A stretch of DNA of 64,000 nucleotides from Torymus aiolomorphi (Eukaryota; Arthropoda; Insecta; Hymenoptera; Torymidae): the NCBI GenBank assembly GCA_036365515.1, contig CM070877.1, positions 115,718,321-115,782,320 on the forward strand. The letters are read 5' to 3'. Of this stretch, positions 1-12,314 are shown piece by piece. Both the position numbers and the translations under genes were made by a program. The notes under the pieces were generated by a model that worked only from the letters and a program-made list of their open reading frames with translations, was not told where the DNA came from and ran no database searches. Position 1 is the stretch's first letter, and each line of letters starts with the position of its first letter.

Positions 1-785
1 AACCAAGAAGGTGGTAAGGATTTTTAACCGAAAATATCAGTCGTGACCTTACGTATGCACTTAATCTGGTTTCTTGTGTACAAACTTGATGTCTGAAGCC
101 GAGCTTCGCTTGTTGAATTTCGTAAGATGTACAAGATCGTAAATTTGAATAAGTGCACAAGATGGTTCAATAAATTCTTTTCATTCGTATCGAGAAATTG
201 ACACACGATATTGCATTTTTTGTGGTCATACATTGTCGCTCCTACTGTGCACAGACTCGTCGGTGCTTTTTGCACATTTTTAATGCACAGATAAAGACTG
301 AGTATTTAGTAAATCACGTCACTACCGTTTACAATTTCGCTCGAGACGTGATTTCTGTTATTCAGTGTTAAATTTCACGTGTCTTTGAACTGCTGTTTAT
401 TTATCTCCTATTTACCGGTATGTACTCTAAAATTTGTTGGTCTTTCGAACCGGATGCAATTTCGCAAGTGAAAAACATCTAGACATTTCGCTAAGAACTG
501 CTCCATGATATTCTTGAAGTGAATTGATAAATCTTACGCGCACAAGTGCAATCTATAAACTGTGTATATCAGCTGTGTGTGTACGTGCATCATCAGTTTC
601 AACTAGCGCAGTGCTTGCCTCTTACTTACGCACATACACATCGCATGTCAACAGCGCATTAACTGTCTCTGTATCTCTTTATGTGCTATTGTTCTCTTTC
701 ACTCACACTTACTCGAATGCTTTCAGTTTCTTTTGACTCTTACGGTGCTGTGCAGTTTATTCGATATTTTCTCGTACGGGCTGTA
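1..785 (+). other. Probable LTR and leader of BEL/Pao copy 1
   Basis: No credible gene is seen here. The motif GGTCTTTCGAACCGGAT near 441-457 resembles the sequence that often follows the 5' LTR of insect BEL/Pao elements, and BEL-like coding traces start downstream, so the first ~437 bases may hold part of an LTR. The second LTR was not found, so the boundary is unproven. The short open frames here look random. Confidence 0.35.
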
Positions 786-2390
786 ATCATGCCGAAATCT
801 GGCTCTATGAGCGGCTGTTACAACTTCACTGAGGAGAGGACTGTGGATCAGACTACAGATCCAAAACTGGCAGGCTCCAAGACAGCCAATAAAGGGACTG
901 CAGACAAGACAATCAAGCTAGAAATGCCCAGTCAGGTGCAAAATCGCTCGCCAAGTCGCCACGCTTCTCGTCCTCCGTTCACTTGCTCACGGAGCTGGTG
1001 CTTAAGGTGACATCTCAGCAAGCGCGCGTAAGCTTTTTGACGGAGTTGATCGTGGACCTATCTATCATGGCGGAAAGAGGCACTCTATAAGGTGGATATG
1101 TGGACTGTCCAGGTGTATCTAATTCATAAACTTCAAATCAAACAAAATCAGTATTTTGAGGTATCCCAGTTTGCTGCTCAGATAGAGCATAAATATTTCA
1201 CTACGGGCGTATTTAATTAGGAATTATTAATATGCTCAAAACTCAGGACTTTCGCTTGATTTCTCAATGTGGTACAATCGTAGACGTGTATACCGAATCC
1301 CCCACTAGCCCCTTTCCTAAATTCAAAGAAGGCTATTTCGAGTAGCGAAGAATTCACTATCGCAGAGGCTGTGACAGAAGGACCACCGGCTCAGCTCATC
1401 AGCGGTCTTCTTCTCTTTGGCGACTCTCTTGAGACACACACTGCTCTTCAACCGTTTGAATCAGATCTTTTCGGGAACAACTCTAATGGCGAATCTATCA
1501 ATGCCTTAAACTCTATGGGATTATCTATATCGTTGGACGCACTGCTAAGCTCTCCAACCCAATTGGAAAATGGTGCAGCCGTCAACCCTTCATTCCGATT
1601 ATGTCATGGAACTCTTCTTGCAACAGCGGTAGCGCGCATCTCTCATCGCGGTTCATCTCAACCTGTACATATGCTCATCGATCCCGGATCGGAAATCTCA
1701 TTTGTTTCGGAACATCTCATCTCTCAACTTCGAATTTATTGGCAACGCAATCAAGAGGATCAGCACCTCTTATACTAGGATCAGTTATCAAGATGCTCAA
1801 CTAAATGGACTGAATTACTATCTTTCTCTGTTGAATCTACAACTTGGTCTCACATTAAAGATTTAAGGTTAGCAGATCACAAGGTGTATAGACCACGAAT
1901 AATTGACGACATCACTGCTTATTACTACGGCAATATTATCAGGCTAAAATCATTTACTGGGACTCGCAAACACCAATCACTCATCTCTCTATTTTCGACT
2001 GGTTCATCATCGATACAGTGCATTCTTCCTCTCCTCTAGTCAGGCTCGCTCACCATATTGCTGCGAAGCCCTCTGCGGATCATCTGCATGAGCTGTTTAC
2101 CAAGTTTTGGGTACAGGAAGGCCCTTCTATCAGACTATCGGACCAACTCTATCTGAAGATGAGGAAGAGTGCGAACAATTTCTCAGGAGCACTCATCACC
2201 GAGGCTCAACAGGAAGATACGTCGTGGGTATACCTTTAAGTTCTCCTGCATGAAAGCTCGAGCATTCTTACTACACGGCTCTTAGCTCATTTCAATGGTT
2301 AAAGAAGATGCAAGAGACGAAATTCTAGCTCACCAATATTATCGGTTCATACAGGAGTACGAGAAATACAATCCATTTAATCGGTTAAAA
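786..2390 (+). mobile_element. Degenerate BEL/Pao retrotransposon, copy 1 (gag start, protease, start of RT)
   Basis: An open frame from 786 to 1010 begins MPKSGSMSG and is followed by gag-like traces (…HKLQIKQNQYFEV near 1130) in other frames. The segment 1371-1778 encodes the aspartic protease domain (DUF1758 type), then short pieces in shifting frames match the protease-RT linker: LHELFTKFW near 2080, a frameshifted segment ending GRYVVGIP near 2227, and LAHQYYRFIQEYE near 2330. Homology ends at about 2390. The RT core, RNase H and integrase are absent. At least three frame changes make it non-functional. It overlaps in domain content with copy 2 at 4.6 kb, so the two are separate insertions. 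Confidence 0.75.
1371..1778 (+). pseudogene. BEL/Pao protease fragment
   Basis: This 135-codon frame holds the retropepsin-like protease of BEL/Pao elements, which would cleave the Gag-Pol polyprotein. The active-site strand reads LIDPGSEISFVSE near residues 106-118, preceded by a typical LLATAVARI strand. The frame stops at 1778, shortly after this motif, and the following family sequence resumes in another frame. No ATG lies at the start; the frame is only the open part of a longer broken pol. Confidence 0.7.
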
Positions 2391-2654
2391 TGAAAGCAAA
2401 TTTTTACCCATTTTCTTACCCTATCTTTGATTGCTTATAACATCCTCAAAAATCAATATTTTTCAATGAATCAGGGCTTAAATTTTAGCTTTTACTGTTT
2501 ACTTTCATAATCTTCATTGCTCGTTTTTGTATCATAAAAATTTGGAATGTGACACTCAATAAAAGAGATATCATTTTTTAACGAAATAGAGGATATTTGA
2601 GACTAAATTGACCATATGTCAAGAAAAAGAGCCTATGAGATGGAATTAGGCCCA
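2391..2654. other. Short AT-rich spacer
   Basis: AT-rich DNA between the end of BEL/Pao copy 1 and the first recognisable R1-clade sequence. No gene, repeat or signal recognised. Confidence 0.4.
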
Positions 2655-4510
2655 CTAGGCTTCATTTTTAGGTACCAGAAATCGACTCTCCAAGGCCCGC
2701 GAAAATCCGTTTCCCGGAGGGTGTGCACTCTCCTTGTAAAACTCCGGAAGAGACTTTGCAGATGCTGCTGGAGACCAATTTACCCGACTACAGACGGACG
2801 AGCGGGGCTGATGAGACCCCCGGAGGGCTGGTAGAAGGGCTGATTGAAGTACAGCAGGGCAGGTAGTCACGGCGCAGAGGGTCAAAGAGGCTATTATGTC
2901 CTTTGAGCCTTACAAAGCACCGGGTATGGATATTATCACCGCTGTGCTGCTGCAACAGAGCCTGGAGGAGATTACGGGACTGCTGGGGTACCAAGGAATA
3001 GCCCTGGGGTACACACCGAGGCAGTAACTTAAATCAAAGGTCATCTTCATCCGCAAACCAGGGAAGAAGAGCTACACGGAAGTGAAGGATTACTGGCCCA
3101 TCAATCTCACGTCATTTCTTTTGAAGATCAGCAAAAGGCTGGTGGATGGCTATCTTAAGGAAGGACCTCTGAAGACCTGGCCGCTTCACGAGGAACAATA
3201 TGCGTATCGCACGAGCAGGTCATTGGAAACTGCGCTCCTTTCGGTGGTCGAATTTGCTGAAGAACAGCTTCAGCTGAAAGGAGTTTGCATAAGAGCCTTT
3301 CTGGACATTAAAGGTGCGTTCAATCATTGACTGGATCATGAGCTCCTTGGAGAGTAGGGAATTGACGTTCTCCTGGATGGGGCACTCGATCGGCGGGCGA
3401 GTATCGGAAGGCTGTGCCCAGGGTGGGGTTCTGTCCCTCCTGTTGTCGAGCCTGCTGGTAGACAGCCTACTATGAGTGCTAAATGGGATGGGAGTCAAGG
3501 CGGCAGGATATGCGGGCGATATAGCTATCCTAGCGAGGGGAGCTGATGAAGCAGTTCTTATGGACTTGGTTCAAGGAGCCCCCAAGGCAGCGGAGAAATA
3601 GTGCAGTAACAAAGCATTGCGAATCCAAGGGGATAAATCGGTAGCCCTTATCTTCACTAAGTGCTATAAAATCAGGAAGCTAAGGAAGATGAAGACAGGG
3701 AATTTAGAGATACCTTTCGCGGAGAAAATGAAATATCTAGGAGTTATCCTCGATAGAAAGTTACTCTGGCGCAGGCACCTCGAGGAGAAATGTAGTAAAG
3801 CAATCGCTACATTCTGGAAATGCAGAGGAGCATTGGGTGCAAAGTGGAGAGTGGGTCCGCGGCAAATGCACTGGATCTACTCCGCCATTATTGTGCTGAG
3901 GTTAAGGTTTGCCTCAGTAGTCTGGTCCAGCAGAACATTGCTGAGCACGGATTGCGTGTAGCTGGACCGGGTACAGGCGCTTTTCTTAAGGAATATAACT
4001 GCAACTAGGAGGAGTACAGCCTGTGCCGCCATGAGGACCATGCTGAACCTACCGTCTCTGGCACTGCACATCAAGTCCAAGGCAACGAATACGACATACC
4101 GGCTAGGTTACGTCGGTATGTGGAAAACGAACAGCAAGAGGCATAAGCAGCTGTTCGGGGTTGCACTGAGCGAACTCTGGGGAACCCCAGAATTGAATAC
4201 CACCTCGACCGGTAAGGAATGGGAGATACAAAATCCACATTCCGGAGAGGTGGGAGGAATGTAGACCCAAGCACGGCGAAATCTAGTTCACGGATGGGTC
4301 TAAGGCAAAAGAGGGGGTGGGAGCTGGCTTATGTGGATCTAGGCAGCAGGACAGCTTCTGCATTAGGATGGAAAACTACAACACGATTTTCCAGGCCGAG
4401 GTACTGGCGAACAAGTCATGCGCGGAGGAACTTATAAGGACTTTTTGCGAGCCGCTGCTCATATATCTGCGAGGACGAGGGAGCAGGGCCCTTGGTCCGG
4501 CAGGCTTGGT
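2655..4510 (+). mobile_element. R1-clade non-LTR retrotransposon ORF2, truncated at both ends
   Basis: Read across several frames, this block matches the R1/TRAS-type ORF2: a linker (…EAIMSFEPYKAPGMD near 2890-2935), reverse transcriptase (…SKVIFIRKPGKKS near 3035-3070, then EEQYAYRTSRSLETA at 3190-3235 and AFLDIKGAFNH at 3296-3328), the C-terminal thumb region (3617-3961, including KYLGVILDRKLLWR), and an RNase H start (FTDGSK near 4290). The AP endonuclease that normally lies N-terminal is missing. The RT catalytic box near 3506 reads YAGD rather than YADD, so one metal-binding aspartate is lost. Many stops and frameshifts mark it as dead. It lies between two BEL/Pao copies. Confidence 0.8.
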
Positions 4511-4596
4511 CGCTGCGTTGAGATAAAGTGGGGAGACTAGCAAGGCTCGGTCTCCATGACCCCCTCGTTGCACGTAATCCTGTGTTGTGAGACAAC

Positions 4597-5550
4597 ATGT
4601 ATCTCCTCGAGCGGCAGATAGTATTATCAGGACTGATCGCCAATTTCCAGGCTAACATCTTAAGGAGCGGCGGCACAGCGTTGATCAGTCGGTTTCTCGA
4701 ATCAATTTCGATCAATCAATTTCGAGAATTATTTCGCTCTCTGATCCATCTCAACGGGAACCTTTCCGGAGTGCAGAAACTCCATTATTTGAAAATGTCA
4801 ACGCATGGCAAAGCCAAAAGGGCTATCGACAGCCTTTCGACGACCGAATCAAACTATTTCGTGGCTTGGGAACAACTTCTAGCATGCTATGGCGATAAAC
4901 AGCTTCTGGCGCAAAAGCATATGACTAGCCTCGTTTCGATGCAAACTCTCAAGGACGAGAGTAGTAGTGGGCTGCAAAGCCTTTTGTATGACATAGCACA
5001 GAGTCGAGAGACCCTTCGCGCGCTTGATCAACCTATCAGCAACTGAAATGCCTGGTTCATTCCGTTTGCTGCCAGGAATGGACCAGACTACGCGTCGGAA
5101 ACGTGAAAGGTGGATGAAGACCCAGGAGTCTCCTCATACTTTCGATCATCTGAAGAAATTCCTACAGGAAGCGATGGAGACTCTGAAGACATTCGAGACC
5201 TTGCGCGGATTTTAGCGGGAACCCCAGGCCTCACGCGCGAAGGCATCGCGCGAGGCCGGACAGTCATCACAAGTCGTCACTATCACTGCGAATAATACCT
5301 GCTGTCGAGTCTGCCACGAGACTCACCAACTCAGTCGCTGCGATAAATTCCGGCGCATGACGATACCGCAACGTCATACACCAGTAAGTCGCTCCAAACT
5401 TTGCTATAACTGCCTTCAATCGGGGCACAATGTTCAAAAATGCAATTCGAACTATCGGTGCCGCGAGTGCAAGCACCTGCATCACACGTTACTATACCTT
5501 TACACACCGGGTAAATGGACAATCGCGAACCTCATGAGGATGAGCCTGCT
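4597..5550 (+). pseudogene. BEL/Pao gag fragment with zinc knuckle
   Basis: The frame 4597-5046 carries the Pao-type gag core: FRELFRSLIHLN, then LSGVQKLHYLKM and the helix-rich stretch to ALDQPISN. It encodes the structural protein that would form the particle. A frameshift follows, and the zinc knuckle appears at 5399-5490 as CYNCLQSGHNVQKC and CRECKHLHHTLL, the nucleic-acid-binding end of gag. The first ~35 residues of the open frame (MYLLERQIVL…) do not look like gag and probably derive from the junction with the neighbouring R1 fragment. Confidence 0.7.
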
Positions 5551-5619
5551 ATAAAGAGATCGCGCCCTACTGCCAGTGACGGTAGGTCCTGCAACGCACC
5601 TGGTGCCGACAGGATCAAA

Positions 5620-8300
5620 ACCATGACTAGTCTTCCTCGCAACGGCTAGGCTCCGGTTAGAAGACGTTGACAGCATCATCACATCAACCCGAGTGCTGAT
5701 TGACCCTGGCTCAGAAGTCAACATTATCGCCGAAGATCTCACCAGATGTCTCAAGGCTCCCCTCCGGTCAGTAAGAGTGTCACATTGTGCACTTGGTGGT
5801 ACTATTCCACCCAAGGTACGCAAATCTATAAATCTACTATGCTAAAGCTACGCATGTTGATTTCTCCGCTCTTGTCCTGCCCGCATTAGGAATCAGGATG
5901 CTCCGTTGTGACTGCGGTCAGAGCACATGGACGCATTTGTCCGGGGGCTGAAGCTGGCCAATCCCGACTTCCACCGATCTGCGGAGATCGATTTGCTTCT
6001 GGTAGCCGAAATGTATGTCAAAATTCTAAAGTCTGGTCTGAGACGTAGCCCCCCAGGCACACCTACCGTCCAGTAGACGGCTCCCGGATGGATTCTGTTT
6101 GGAGCAACCAGAATTATGCACTCTACCAACGGACCCACTACAACCTCATCGTACGGTTGCATCACCGACTCACTGGTTGAAACTCTCAAAAGCTGTTGCG
6201 AGTTTGAAGAGATTCCGGAACTGCCACAGCCATCACTAGATGATATGTAGTGTAAGCAGCTCTTCAAAGATGGGTGTAGTCGTGACGACACCGAGCGGTA
6301 CACCGTCCACCTCCCTCTGAGACAGCACGCGCAGCTTCAGTCAAGAGAGACTCTCTTAGCTGCTCGAAGGTCGCTGCAGCGCACGCTAGCCAAGATGAGC
6401 AATGACTCCGTCTTTCCAGACGAATACACAAAATTCATGCAGGAATACAAGGATCTTGATTACATGCGGTTGATAAGAATAAGCAACTCAGCATCTTACG
6501 GTGGGCGAATCTCCTATCTACCTCACCATGGAATCTGGCAGCACGCAGATTAATCGAAGGAGCTGCGTATGGTGTTCCACGCATCCTGCCGGGTCGGCGC
6601 GACTCCGTCTCTCATCCTTTTGCACTGGAGACTTCCGAAGATGGCTATTTGCTCGGACATTGAAAAGACCGACAGATTCACGTCGGCCCATGAGATCTAG
6701 CCTTGCAGCGCATTCTTTGAAAGACCCCCGGTCGGGATCATGCGAACCACTTCCAGTTTCTTACATTGCCTTACGGATTATGATCTGCTCCTTACTTGGC
6801 TCTACGGGTACTCAGGCAATTGGTCGAGGATGAGAGTGACCGTTTTCCACGAGCTGCCGAAATCTTACTTCGATCGACCTACATCGATGACGTACTCACC
6901 AGTACAGACAATCTCGATGATGCTATACAATTAGGAGACGAATTTATAGAATTGTTGAAAGCTGGGAGATTTAAGTTTCGCAAATAGGTATTCAATCATT
7001 CCGATTTCTCTAAGGAGATTCTTGAAGATCGACGTTTACACCCTTACTGGAAGCACTGCGGGAACGATTAACCTGTCAAGACACTTGGTATCGCTTGGGA
7101 CTCGGCTGAAGATGAATTCCACTACCGCCTTACGGATCTCTCCAAATGTGCTGCCACCAAAATGTCCTTTCTTTCCATCGTCGCCAAGATATTTGACCCA
7201 CTTGGTTCGACAAGTCGGGTCGTAATTTCTGCCAAAATTGTGCTCCAAGAAATGTGGCGTTCCAAACTCAATTGGGATAATCAACTGACTGACTGACTAA
7301 CTGAACTTCAGATACCTCGTTGGATCAACACTCTCTCCGCCGACAGCGTCCTCCATCTCGCTTCATGGCTTCGCCAACGCTAGTCAAGCTGTGTTGTGAT
7401 CTACCTGGTGCCCACGGATTCCACTGTAGCACTAAACCCACGTCTTTTAATTGCTAAAACTCCTTTTGTAACTTCTGCATTGTGTGACGGCTGAGTACAG
7501 TGTCCAATTTTCAAGGGTATCTGCCTGGTTTGATACAAGCGTCACACTAACCTGGCTTCGGGCTGATCCATCTTCACGCTGGCATGTCTTCGTGGCCTAT
7601 CGAGTGGAACAGGTACGCCAACTCATACGAGGAAGTGTATGAAGGTACGTACCATCGGAAGACAACCCTGCTGCCCTGGCTACCTGCGATATCGATCCCG
7701 GGCAATTTTCGGACAAAACAATCTGGTGGGTCGGGCCCCAATGGTTAGCAGAACCGAAAGAAGCTTGGCCTTCCGAATTAAGCTGCCTCGTAGTAGGCCA
7801 GATCCAACTCCAGGACAAGATTCCTGACTTCAGAGAATTCTGAGGACTTCGATTTCACGTCGTGCTTCTCCGGATTGAGTCTTGCTCAGATCCGTAGCGC
7901 GCTGTTTGCACCTCAAGTGCCTCCTGCAATCCAACCGAAAAGACCACATTATCTCACCACTGTCAGCCATCGATCTTAACAGAGCGTGCATCGCTTGCAT
8001 TCGATACGTTCAGAGAAGACAATTTAATATCGTAATCAAGGTCCTGGGCAACGGACATACAATCGGGACGACAAGCCGGCTTCGACACCTCGATCCATTC
8101 CTCGACGCTGATGGACTCGTTAGGGTCGGTGGAATGTTACGTAATGCACGGCTGCCTTATGATCAACGCCACCCGCCCATCCTGCCGAAGGGATACCATC
8201 TAAGTCGTTTAGTGATCGACTGAGCTCATCGAGTTGCCTTGCACGGCGGACAAACGCTCACGTACGCCATGGACGTCTGGACGAGCTCAAGTGATGGCTT
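5620..8300 (+). pseudogene. BEL/Pao pol fragment: protease, RT, RNase H, integrase zinc domain
   Basis: The protease motif is IDPGSEVNIIAED near 5698-5736. The protease-RT linker continues in broken frames to 6470 (…DEYTKFMQEYKDLDY). The RT palm motif YIDDVLT at 6879-6899 keeps both catalytic aspartates. Conserved connection sequence FDPLG lies near 7193, and the integrase zinc-binding domain at 8090-8260. Stops and frameshifts separate every one of these pieces, so no product is expected. Codon drift is heavier than in the third BEL/Pao copy at 45-50 kb, which suggests an older insertion. Confidence 0.7.
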
Positions 8301-8673
8301 TTACTCGACGTTGTATGACGTGCGCTCAAGCACGCGCTTGAGGAATTCTTGTCACCAAGGGCTCTCTGGCGGTTTTTGTCTGCCTTACTACGAAGGCCGT
8401 GCACTTTGAAGTAGTTGTCTACGGCCAGTTTCCTAGCTGCTCTCAGATGATTCTCTTCTAGAAGAGAAAGTCCCAGCCAAATTTGGTCGGACAACGCTAC
8501 GATGTTTCATGGTGCGGGCCATATCAATAATACAATGAATTTGGAACACAACAAATGAACATCTTTTCCTCGCTATTCATTAAAATACAATTGCAATTTA
8601 TGGCCCTTGTTGGTATAATCGTAATTTCGTTAGAAATACTGTTTATAACTCTAAATTCTTCATAAGATCTATT

Positions 8674-10777
8674 TTAAGCAGCTCGGGTTCCAATTATGTT
8701 GCACACAGTCCATTCTTCTTGTTTTTTAATATCGACAATGAATTTAAGTATTCGTATATACGTTTTGTCCTCCAATCTGGCAATCGAGTTGTTAGAGCGT
8801 CGTTTATGTTTCAGTGACGATTCATATAAACAATTGTCTTTCACCATTTTATCAAAAAGTTTTGATGACTCTGTTATTTTTATATTGATGAAATTTCTAA
8901 AGGATCCGATGCGTTGATCAAAATATGTAATTTTGTATGGTTTATAAACATTTATAGCTCTTAAATTCAAAATATTATTACAATATATTTGTACAAATGG
9001 ATTGGCGTCTTGATACACTTTCTCTTGAACGATAGTAGTACTGTGAGTTATATGCACGAATCTAATAATCTGCTGAGGTACTCCTTTCGCACATTGTATT
9101 GCCTGTAGCAGATAATGATTTGCACTCTCAAAACCATAGGTAGAGTGCGTCCACAAAGGGTCAAAATTAAGAACACTTGTGGATATGTGTAGCATTTGAT
9201 GGAGGTTGAAGGTCATTGCTACTCCTCCAAAGTATTCCTCACTTTTGGCCACGAATTCATAGAGCATTTCATCTGCATGATTCAATTCATTGATGTGAAT
9301 ATCTTCTTTTAATAAAATATGTAAACTTACAGCAAACAGGAGCCAGTGGTTCATCAACTTTTTGTTGAGGACTTTTAGTAAAATTGGAATGCTGTAGTAT
9401 AATGTAAAGTTTTCCCACTCTCGAGCTTTCCAATTCTTTCGAACGCTTATAGGCCTCGTCCGCCGAGAAATCTGTTCCGGAATTGCAATACTACTCATCA
9501 GGGTGTCTAAATGTTCAATATCACTTTCGTCCAATGAGTTAAAATAAAATTCATAAAACTGTTTAGCTACACCCTCTAAGCAGCAGTGTAAATAATCTGG
9601 CACGAAACCTGATATAATTTTAAAGTGGTGAAGATTTATCATTGCCGATGGACACGTTATACCGAACCCAGAATGTGCTAGATTTATATTTAACATTTGA
9701 TGAATTGTTTCATCATCGTCTCGAAGTTCTGGATGTGGCTCAACAATCGGATACCTTACGCTACCGTCACTGTATACTCCTGGATGTAGGCACCAGCTAC
9801 ACCCATAATGACCATTAAATTGTTTAACGCCTTAAAGCGAAGCGTGGGCAACTGAATCAACGCTGCAACAATTAACAAATAATTTTATGGATCTATCCAT
9901 TCCTTCAATTGTGCACTTTATACCCTCCGTTGACAATTTATTTAACATATTTACAAATGGATCTATAAAGACACTCATAACCGGCTTATTCCTGTGGAAC
10001 CACAAGCCGCATGTAACAAAATTGTTGATTCTTTCTTGTGCCGGTAATTCGTTGATCATTAAATAGATTGGCCAAATCGAATATTGGGAACATTTAAATT
10101 TTGCAGCTCCATCAGTGTTGAATACCGCAGTAGCGTAATTTTGTCCATCCTCGTTCGGTAAAGATCTAACAAAGTCACGGTAAGCGTTACCATCGTAAAT
10201 ATCTTTAATATGTCCTTCTTCATATTGCCTGTTTCCAATCACATAATTATAATATTTACCGTGAGTTTTTAATAAATCTCCAATGAGCTCTGATGGATCA
10301 ATGATTGCAAAAAAACTGTCATTACTTGGATTTGTCAGATCTCAATCAATGTCACAATTTCTACATACTCTGACAGAAGATATTTCTTCAAACGGACCTA
10401 TATATGCAGAGCAGTTGTGACAAATCGCATGAAAATTGCTGTTTGCTTTTGGGTTCAAAAGTATATCGATTGCGTATTTCGAATCAAGTAGAATATTTTC
10501 TGGGAATAAACTGTTAATGAGCTTAAACAAATTTGTCATGGCTGTTACTGACAATTGGTTATGGAGGCTATATTTTAAAATCATTAGAAAAATTTCTCCC
10601 ACAGTTTTGTCCACTCGTGCTGTGACTGTACGAGAAAACTCTTCACTATCTATGAAGTCCTGTAAATCTCTAGGTAGCTTTTTTCGATTATTATTCGAAT
10701 TTTGTTTGGATAAAATACTTTGCAAAAAATCTTCAATGTCTAAATTGACAGATTCATTGGGATATGAGTTTATGTCC
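8674..10777 (-). pseudogene. CACTA-like (tnp2/DUF4218) transposase, last exon, two in-frame stops
   Basis: One reading frame on the minus strand runs from about 10777 to 8674 and is interrupted only by a TGA at 10342-10344 and a TAA at 9832-9834; there is no frameshift. The N-terminal part has a Cys pair region (CHNCSAYIG … RVCRNCD), the middle resembles the Transposase_21/tnp2 domain (FNTDGAAKFKCSQYS, GLWFHRNKP), then a cysteine box (GCSWCLHPG) and a C-terminal DUF4218-like domain (DYLHCCLEGVAKQFY; FNLHQMLHIS). Such proteins cut and move DNA transposons in the nucleus. The 5' edge is preceded by TTCTTTTAG, a good 3' splice site, so an upstream exon existed but is not visible. Terminal repeats were not found. 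Only two disabling changes suggest recent death, or nonsense alleles. Confidence 0.75.
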
Positions 10778-10979
10778 TAAAAGAAGAAATTCCTCAGAAT
10801 GATTAAATGATTTAATAATATTAATAAATGAATTAAATGATAATATGACTATAAATTAAAAACTGCTGCCAATTCCATGGCTTCCTCAGACTTAGTTTAT
10901 TCATGCCAGATACAACGTTTTAATCTAATAATTAACATTCATACGCCACGATTCGCTTCTAGGAAATCTCGTTGTAAAA

Positions 10980-11725
10980 CTACAAAGCCTGAAAGGAATA
11001 GAAAAAGAAGAGACCGCAAGAAAAAGAGACCGAGAGACCGAAAGACCGAGATACAGAGAGATCGAAACACAGAGAGACCGCGAGACAGAGCAACTGAACG
11101 AAGAAAGACTGAGAAACAGAAAGACGGAGAGACAGAAAAACAGAGAGACAGAGACAGCCAAAGACCAAGCTACCGAGAGCCAGAGACCGAGAGATCGAGA
11201 CACAAGAGACCGAAACACATAGAGACCGAGACACATAGAGACTGTGACACATAGAGACCGTGACACATAGAGACCGAGACAAAAAGAGACCGAAAGACCG
11301 AGAGACAAAGAGAATGAAAGACCGAGACATAGAGACCGAGAGACATAGAGACAGAAAGGTCGAGACACAGAGACCGAGACACATAGAGACCGAGAAGCTA
11401 AGAGACATAGCGATTAAGATTCAGAGACCGACAGATAGAGAGACCGAGAGGCGGATCGACCGCGAGACAGAGATACCGAAAAACAGAAAAACGAAGGGAC
11501 AGAGATACAGAGACAGCAAGACCGAGAGACCGAGAGGCAGGGAGACAGAGAGACCAAGAGTCCGAGCACCAGGGAGACAAAGACCGACCGACCGAGAACC
11601 GACAGACAGAGACACAAAGACTGAGATATCGAGAGTAAGAGACCGAGGACTGAGTGACAGTGACCGAAGCCCGAGAGACCGACAAAAACAGAAAGACCAA
11701 AAGACAGATAGGTAGAGAGTCCAAG
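10980..11725. repeat. Purine-rich GAGACC/GAGACA hexamer tract
   Basis: About 740 bases consist of variants of the six-base unit GAGACC or GAGACA with frequent drift. One strand is almost pure purine. Because the unit length is a multiple of three and rarely makes stops, long open frames appear on both strands (Arg-Asp-Thr-Glu repeats on plus, Ser-Leu-Cys-Leu on minus). These are products of composition and not genes. Confidence 0.85.
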
Positions 11726-11756
11726 AGATCAAGAGACCGAAAGTGTGGTACATGGG

Positions 11757-11955
11757 AGCGTTCTTTGTGTTGAAGTAGAAAATTTCTACTGTCTCCTCGA
11801 TGCCCACGACCTTGGTATACTCGGCAGCGAGTACTGCGTTGACCTTGAGGACGTTGTATTCCTCGAAAGCTGTCTATATTTTTCCAATAAAGATGATCCT
11901 TTCAGGAGAGCTGGACAGCGAATACTTTCAATGCTCCTGGACGTCTTCTACTAGT
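11757..11955 (-). pseudogene. Possible fragment of a Maverick/Polinton-type polymerase
   Basis: The minus-strand frame ending at the hexamer tract reads LKVNAVLAAEYTK … EIFYFNTKNAPMY. This pattern (LKVN…, then a FNTKN box) recalls the N-terminal part of protein-primed DNA polymerases of Polinton elements in animal genomes. Only about 45 residues are recognisable and they are cut off on both sides. The plus-strand open frame over the same bases shows no such similarity. Identification is tentative. Confidence 0.25.
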
Positions 11956-12314
11956 TCTTGCTGATTGCGCACACTGAACTGGAATGAGCTCCTCGGTGCG
12001 CGGCTCGCCTTTTACAGGGATCGCGGCGTATGCGCTCCGCCAATCAGAGAGCTCCATACGGTTTTTCCAAGAATTCCATGCAGGTTTGAACTTGCGTCAG
12101 CTAATCAGAGAGCTCTGTGCAGGTCTCTACCTGTTCAGAACGTTTTTGCAGGAGTTGAGCGATGGTGGGGGCACTCGGTGGTAGGGGTATAGCCATCGGT
12201 GTAGAGTGCAAGTATGTATAGTGTATATGCAATACACATAGTATATCATATGCAAAGTATATGTATTACACGTAGTACATATGAAGTAGGTATTGTATAT
12301 GCTCTACACATAGT
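11956..12314. other. Spacer without recognised gene
   Basis: About 360 bases with two diverged copies of a segment containing CTAATCAGAGAGCTC (near 12040 and 12100), a small local duplication, followed by a run of TATAT/ACATAGTATAT near-repeats at 12215-12320. No coding signal. Confidence 0.4.

Larger units (their letters stand above)
4597..8500 (+). mobile_element. Degenerate BEL/Pao retrotransposon, copy 2 (gag to integrase)
   Basis: Domains follow BEL/Pao order on the plus strand: gag core (4710-5046), CCHC zinc knuckles (5405-5490), protease (5640-5880), RT (6420-7000, with YIDDVLT), RT connection/RNase H region (7070-7380), the HHCC integrase N-terminus (8090-8260, with VGGMLRNARLPY and ALHGGQTLT). 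The catalytic integrase core is not recognisable beyond 8300. No LTRs were identified. At least ten frame interruptions make all proteins broken. The junction with the R1 fragment lies between 4510 and 4710. Confidence 0.8.

Noticed and set aside
4071..4274. Minus-strand frames opposite the R1 fragment (also 3220-3498, 4376-4715)
   Set aside because: They lie opposite coding traces with clear R1 similarity and have none themselves.
786..8500. BEL/Pao copies 1 and 2 as a single element split by the R1 fragment
   Set aside because: Both contain protease and the protease-RT linker, so they overlap and must be two insertions.
10877..11807. Long open frames on both strands across the hexamer tract
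   Set aside because: They arise from a stop-poor six-base repeat and show only repeat-encoded Arg/Asp or Ser/Leu composition.
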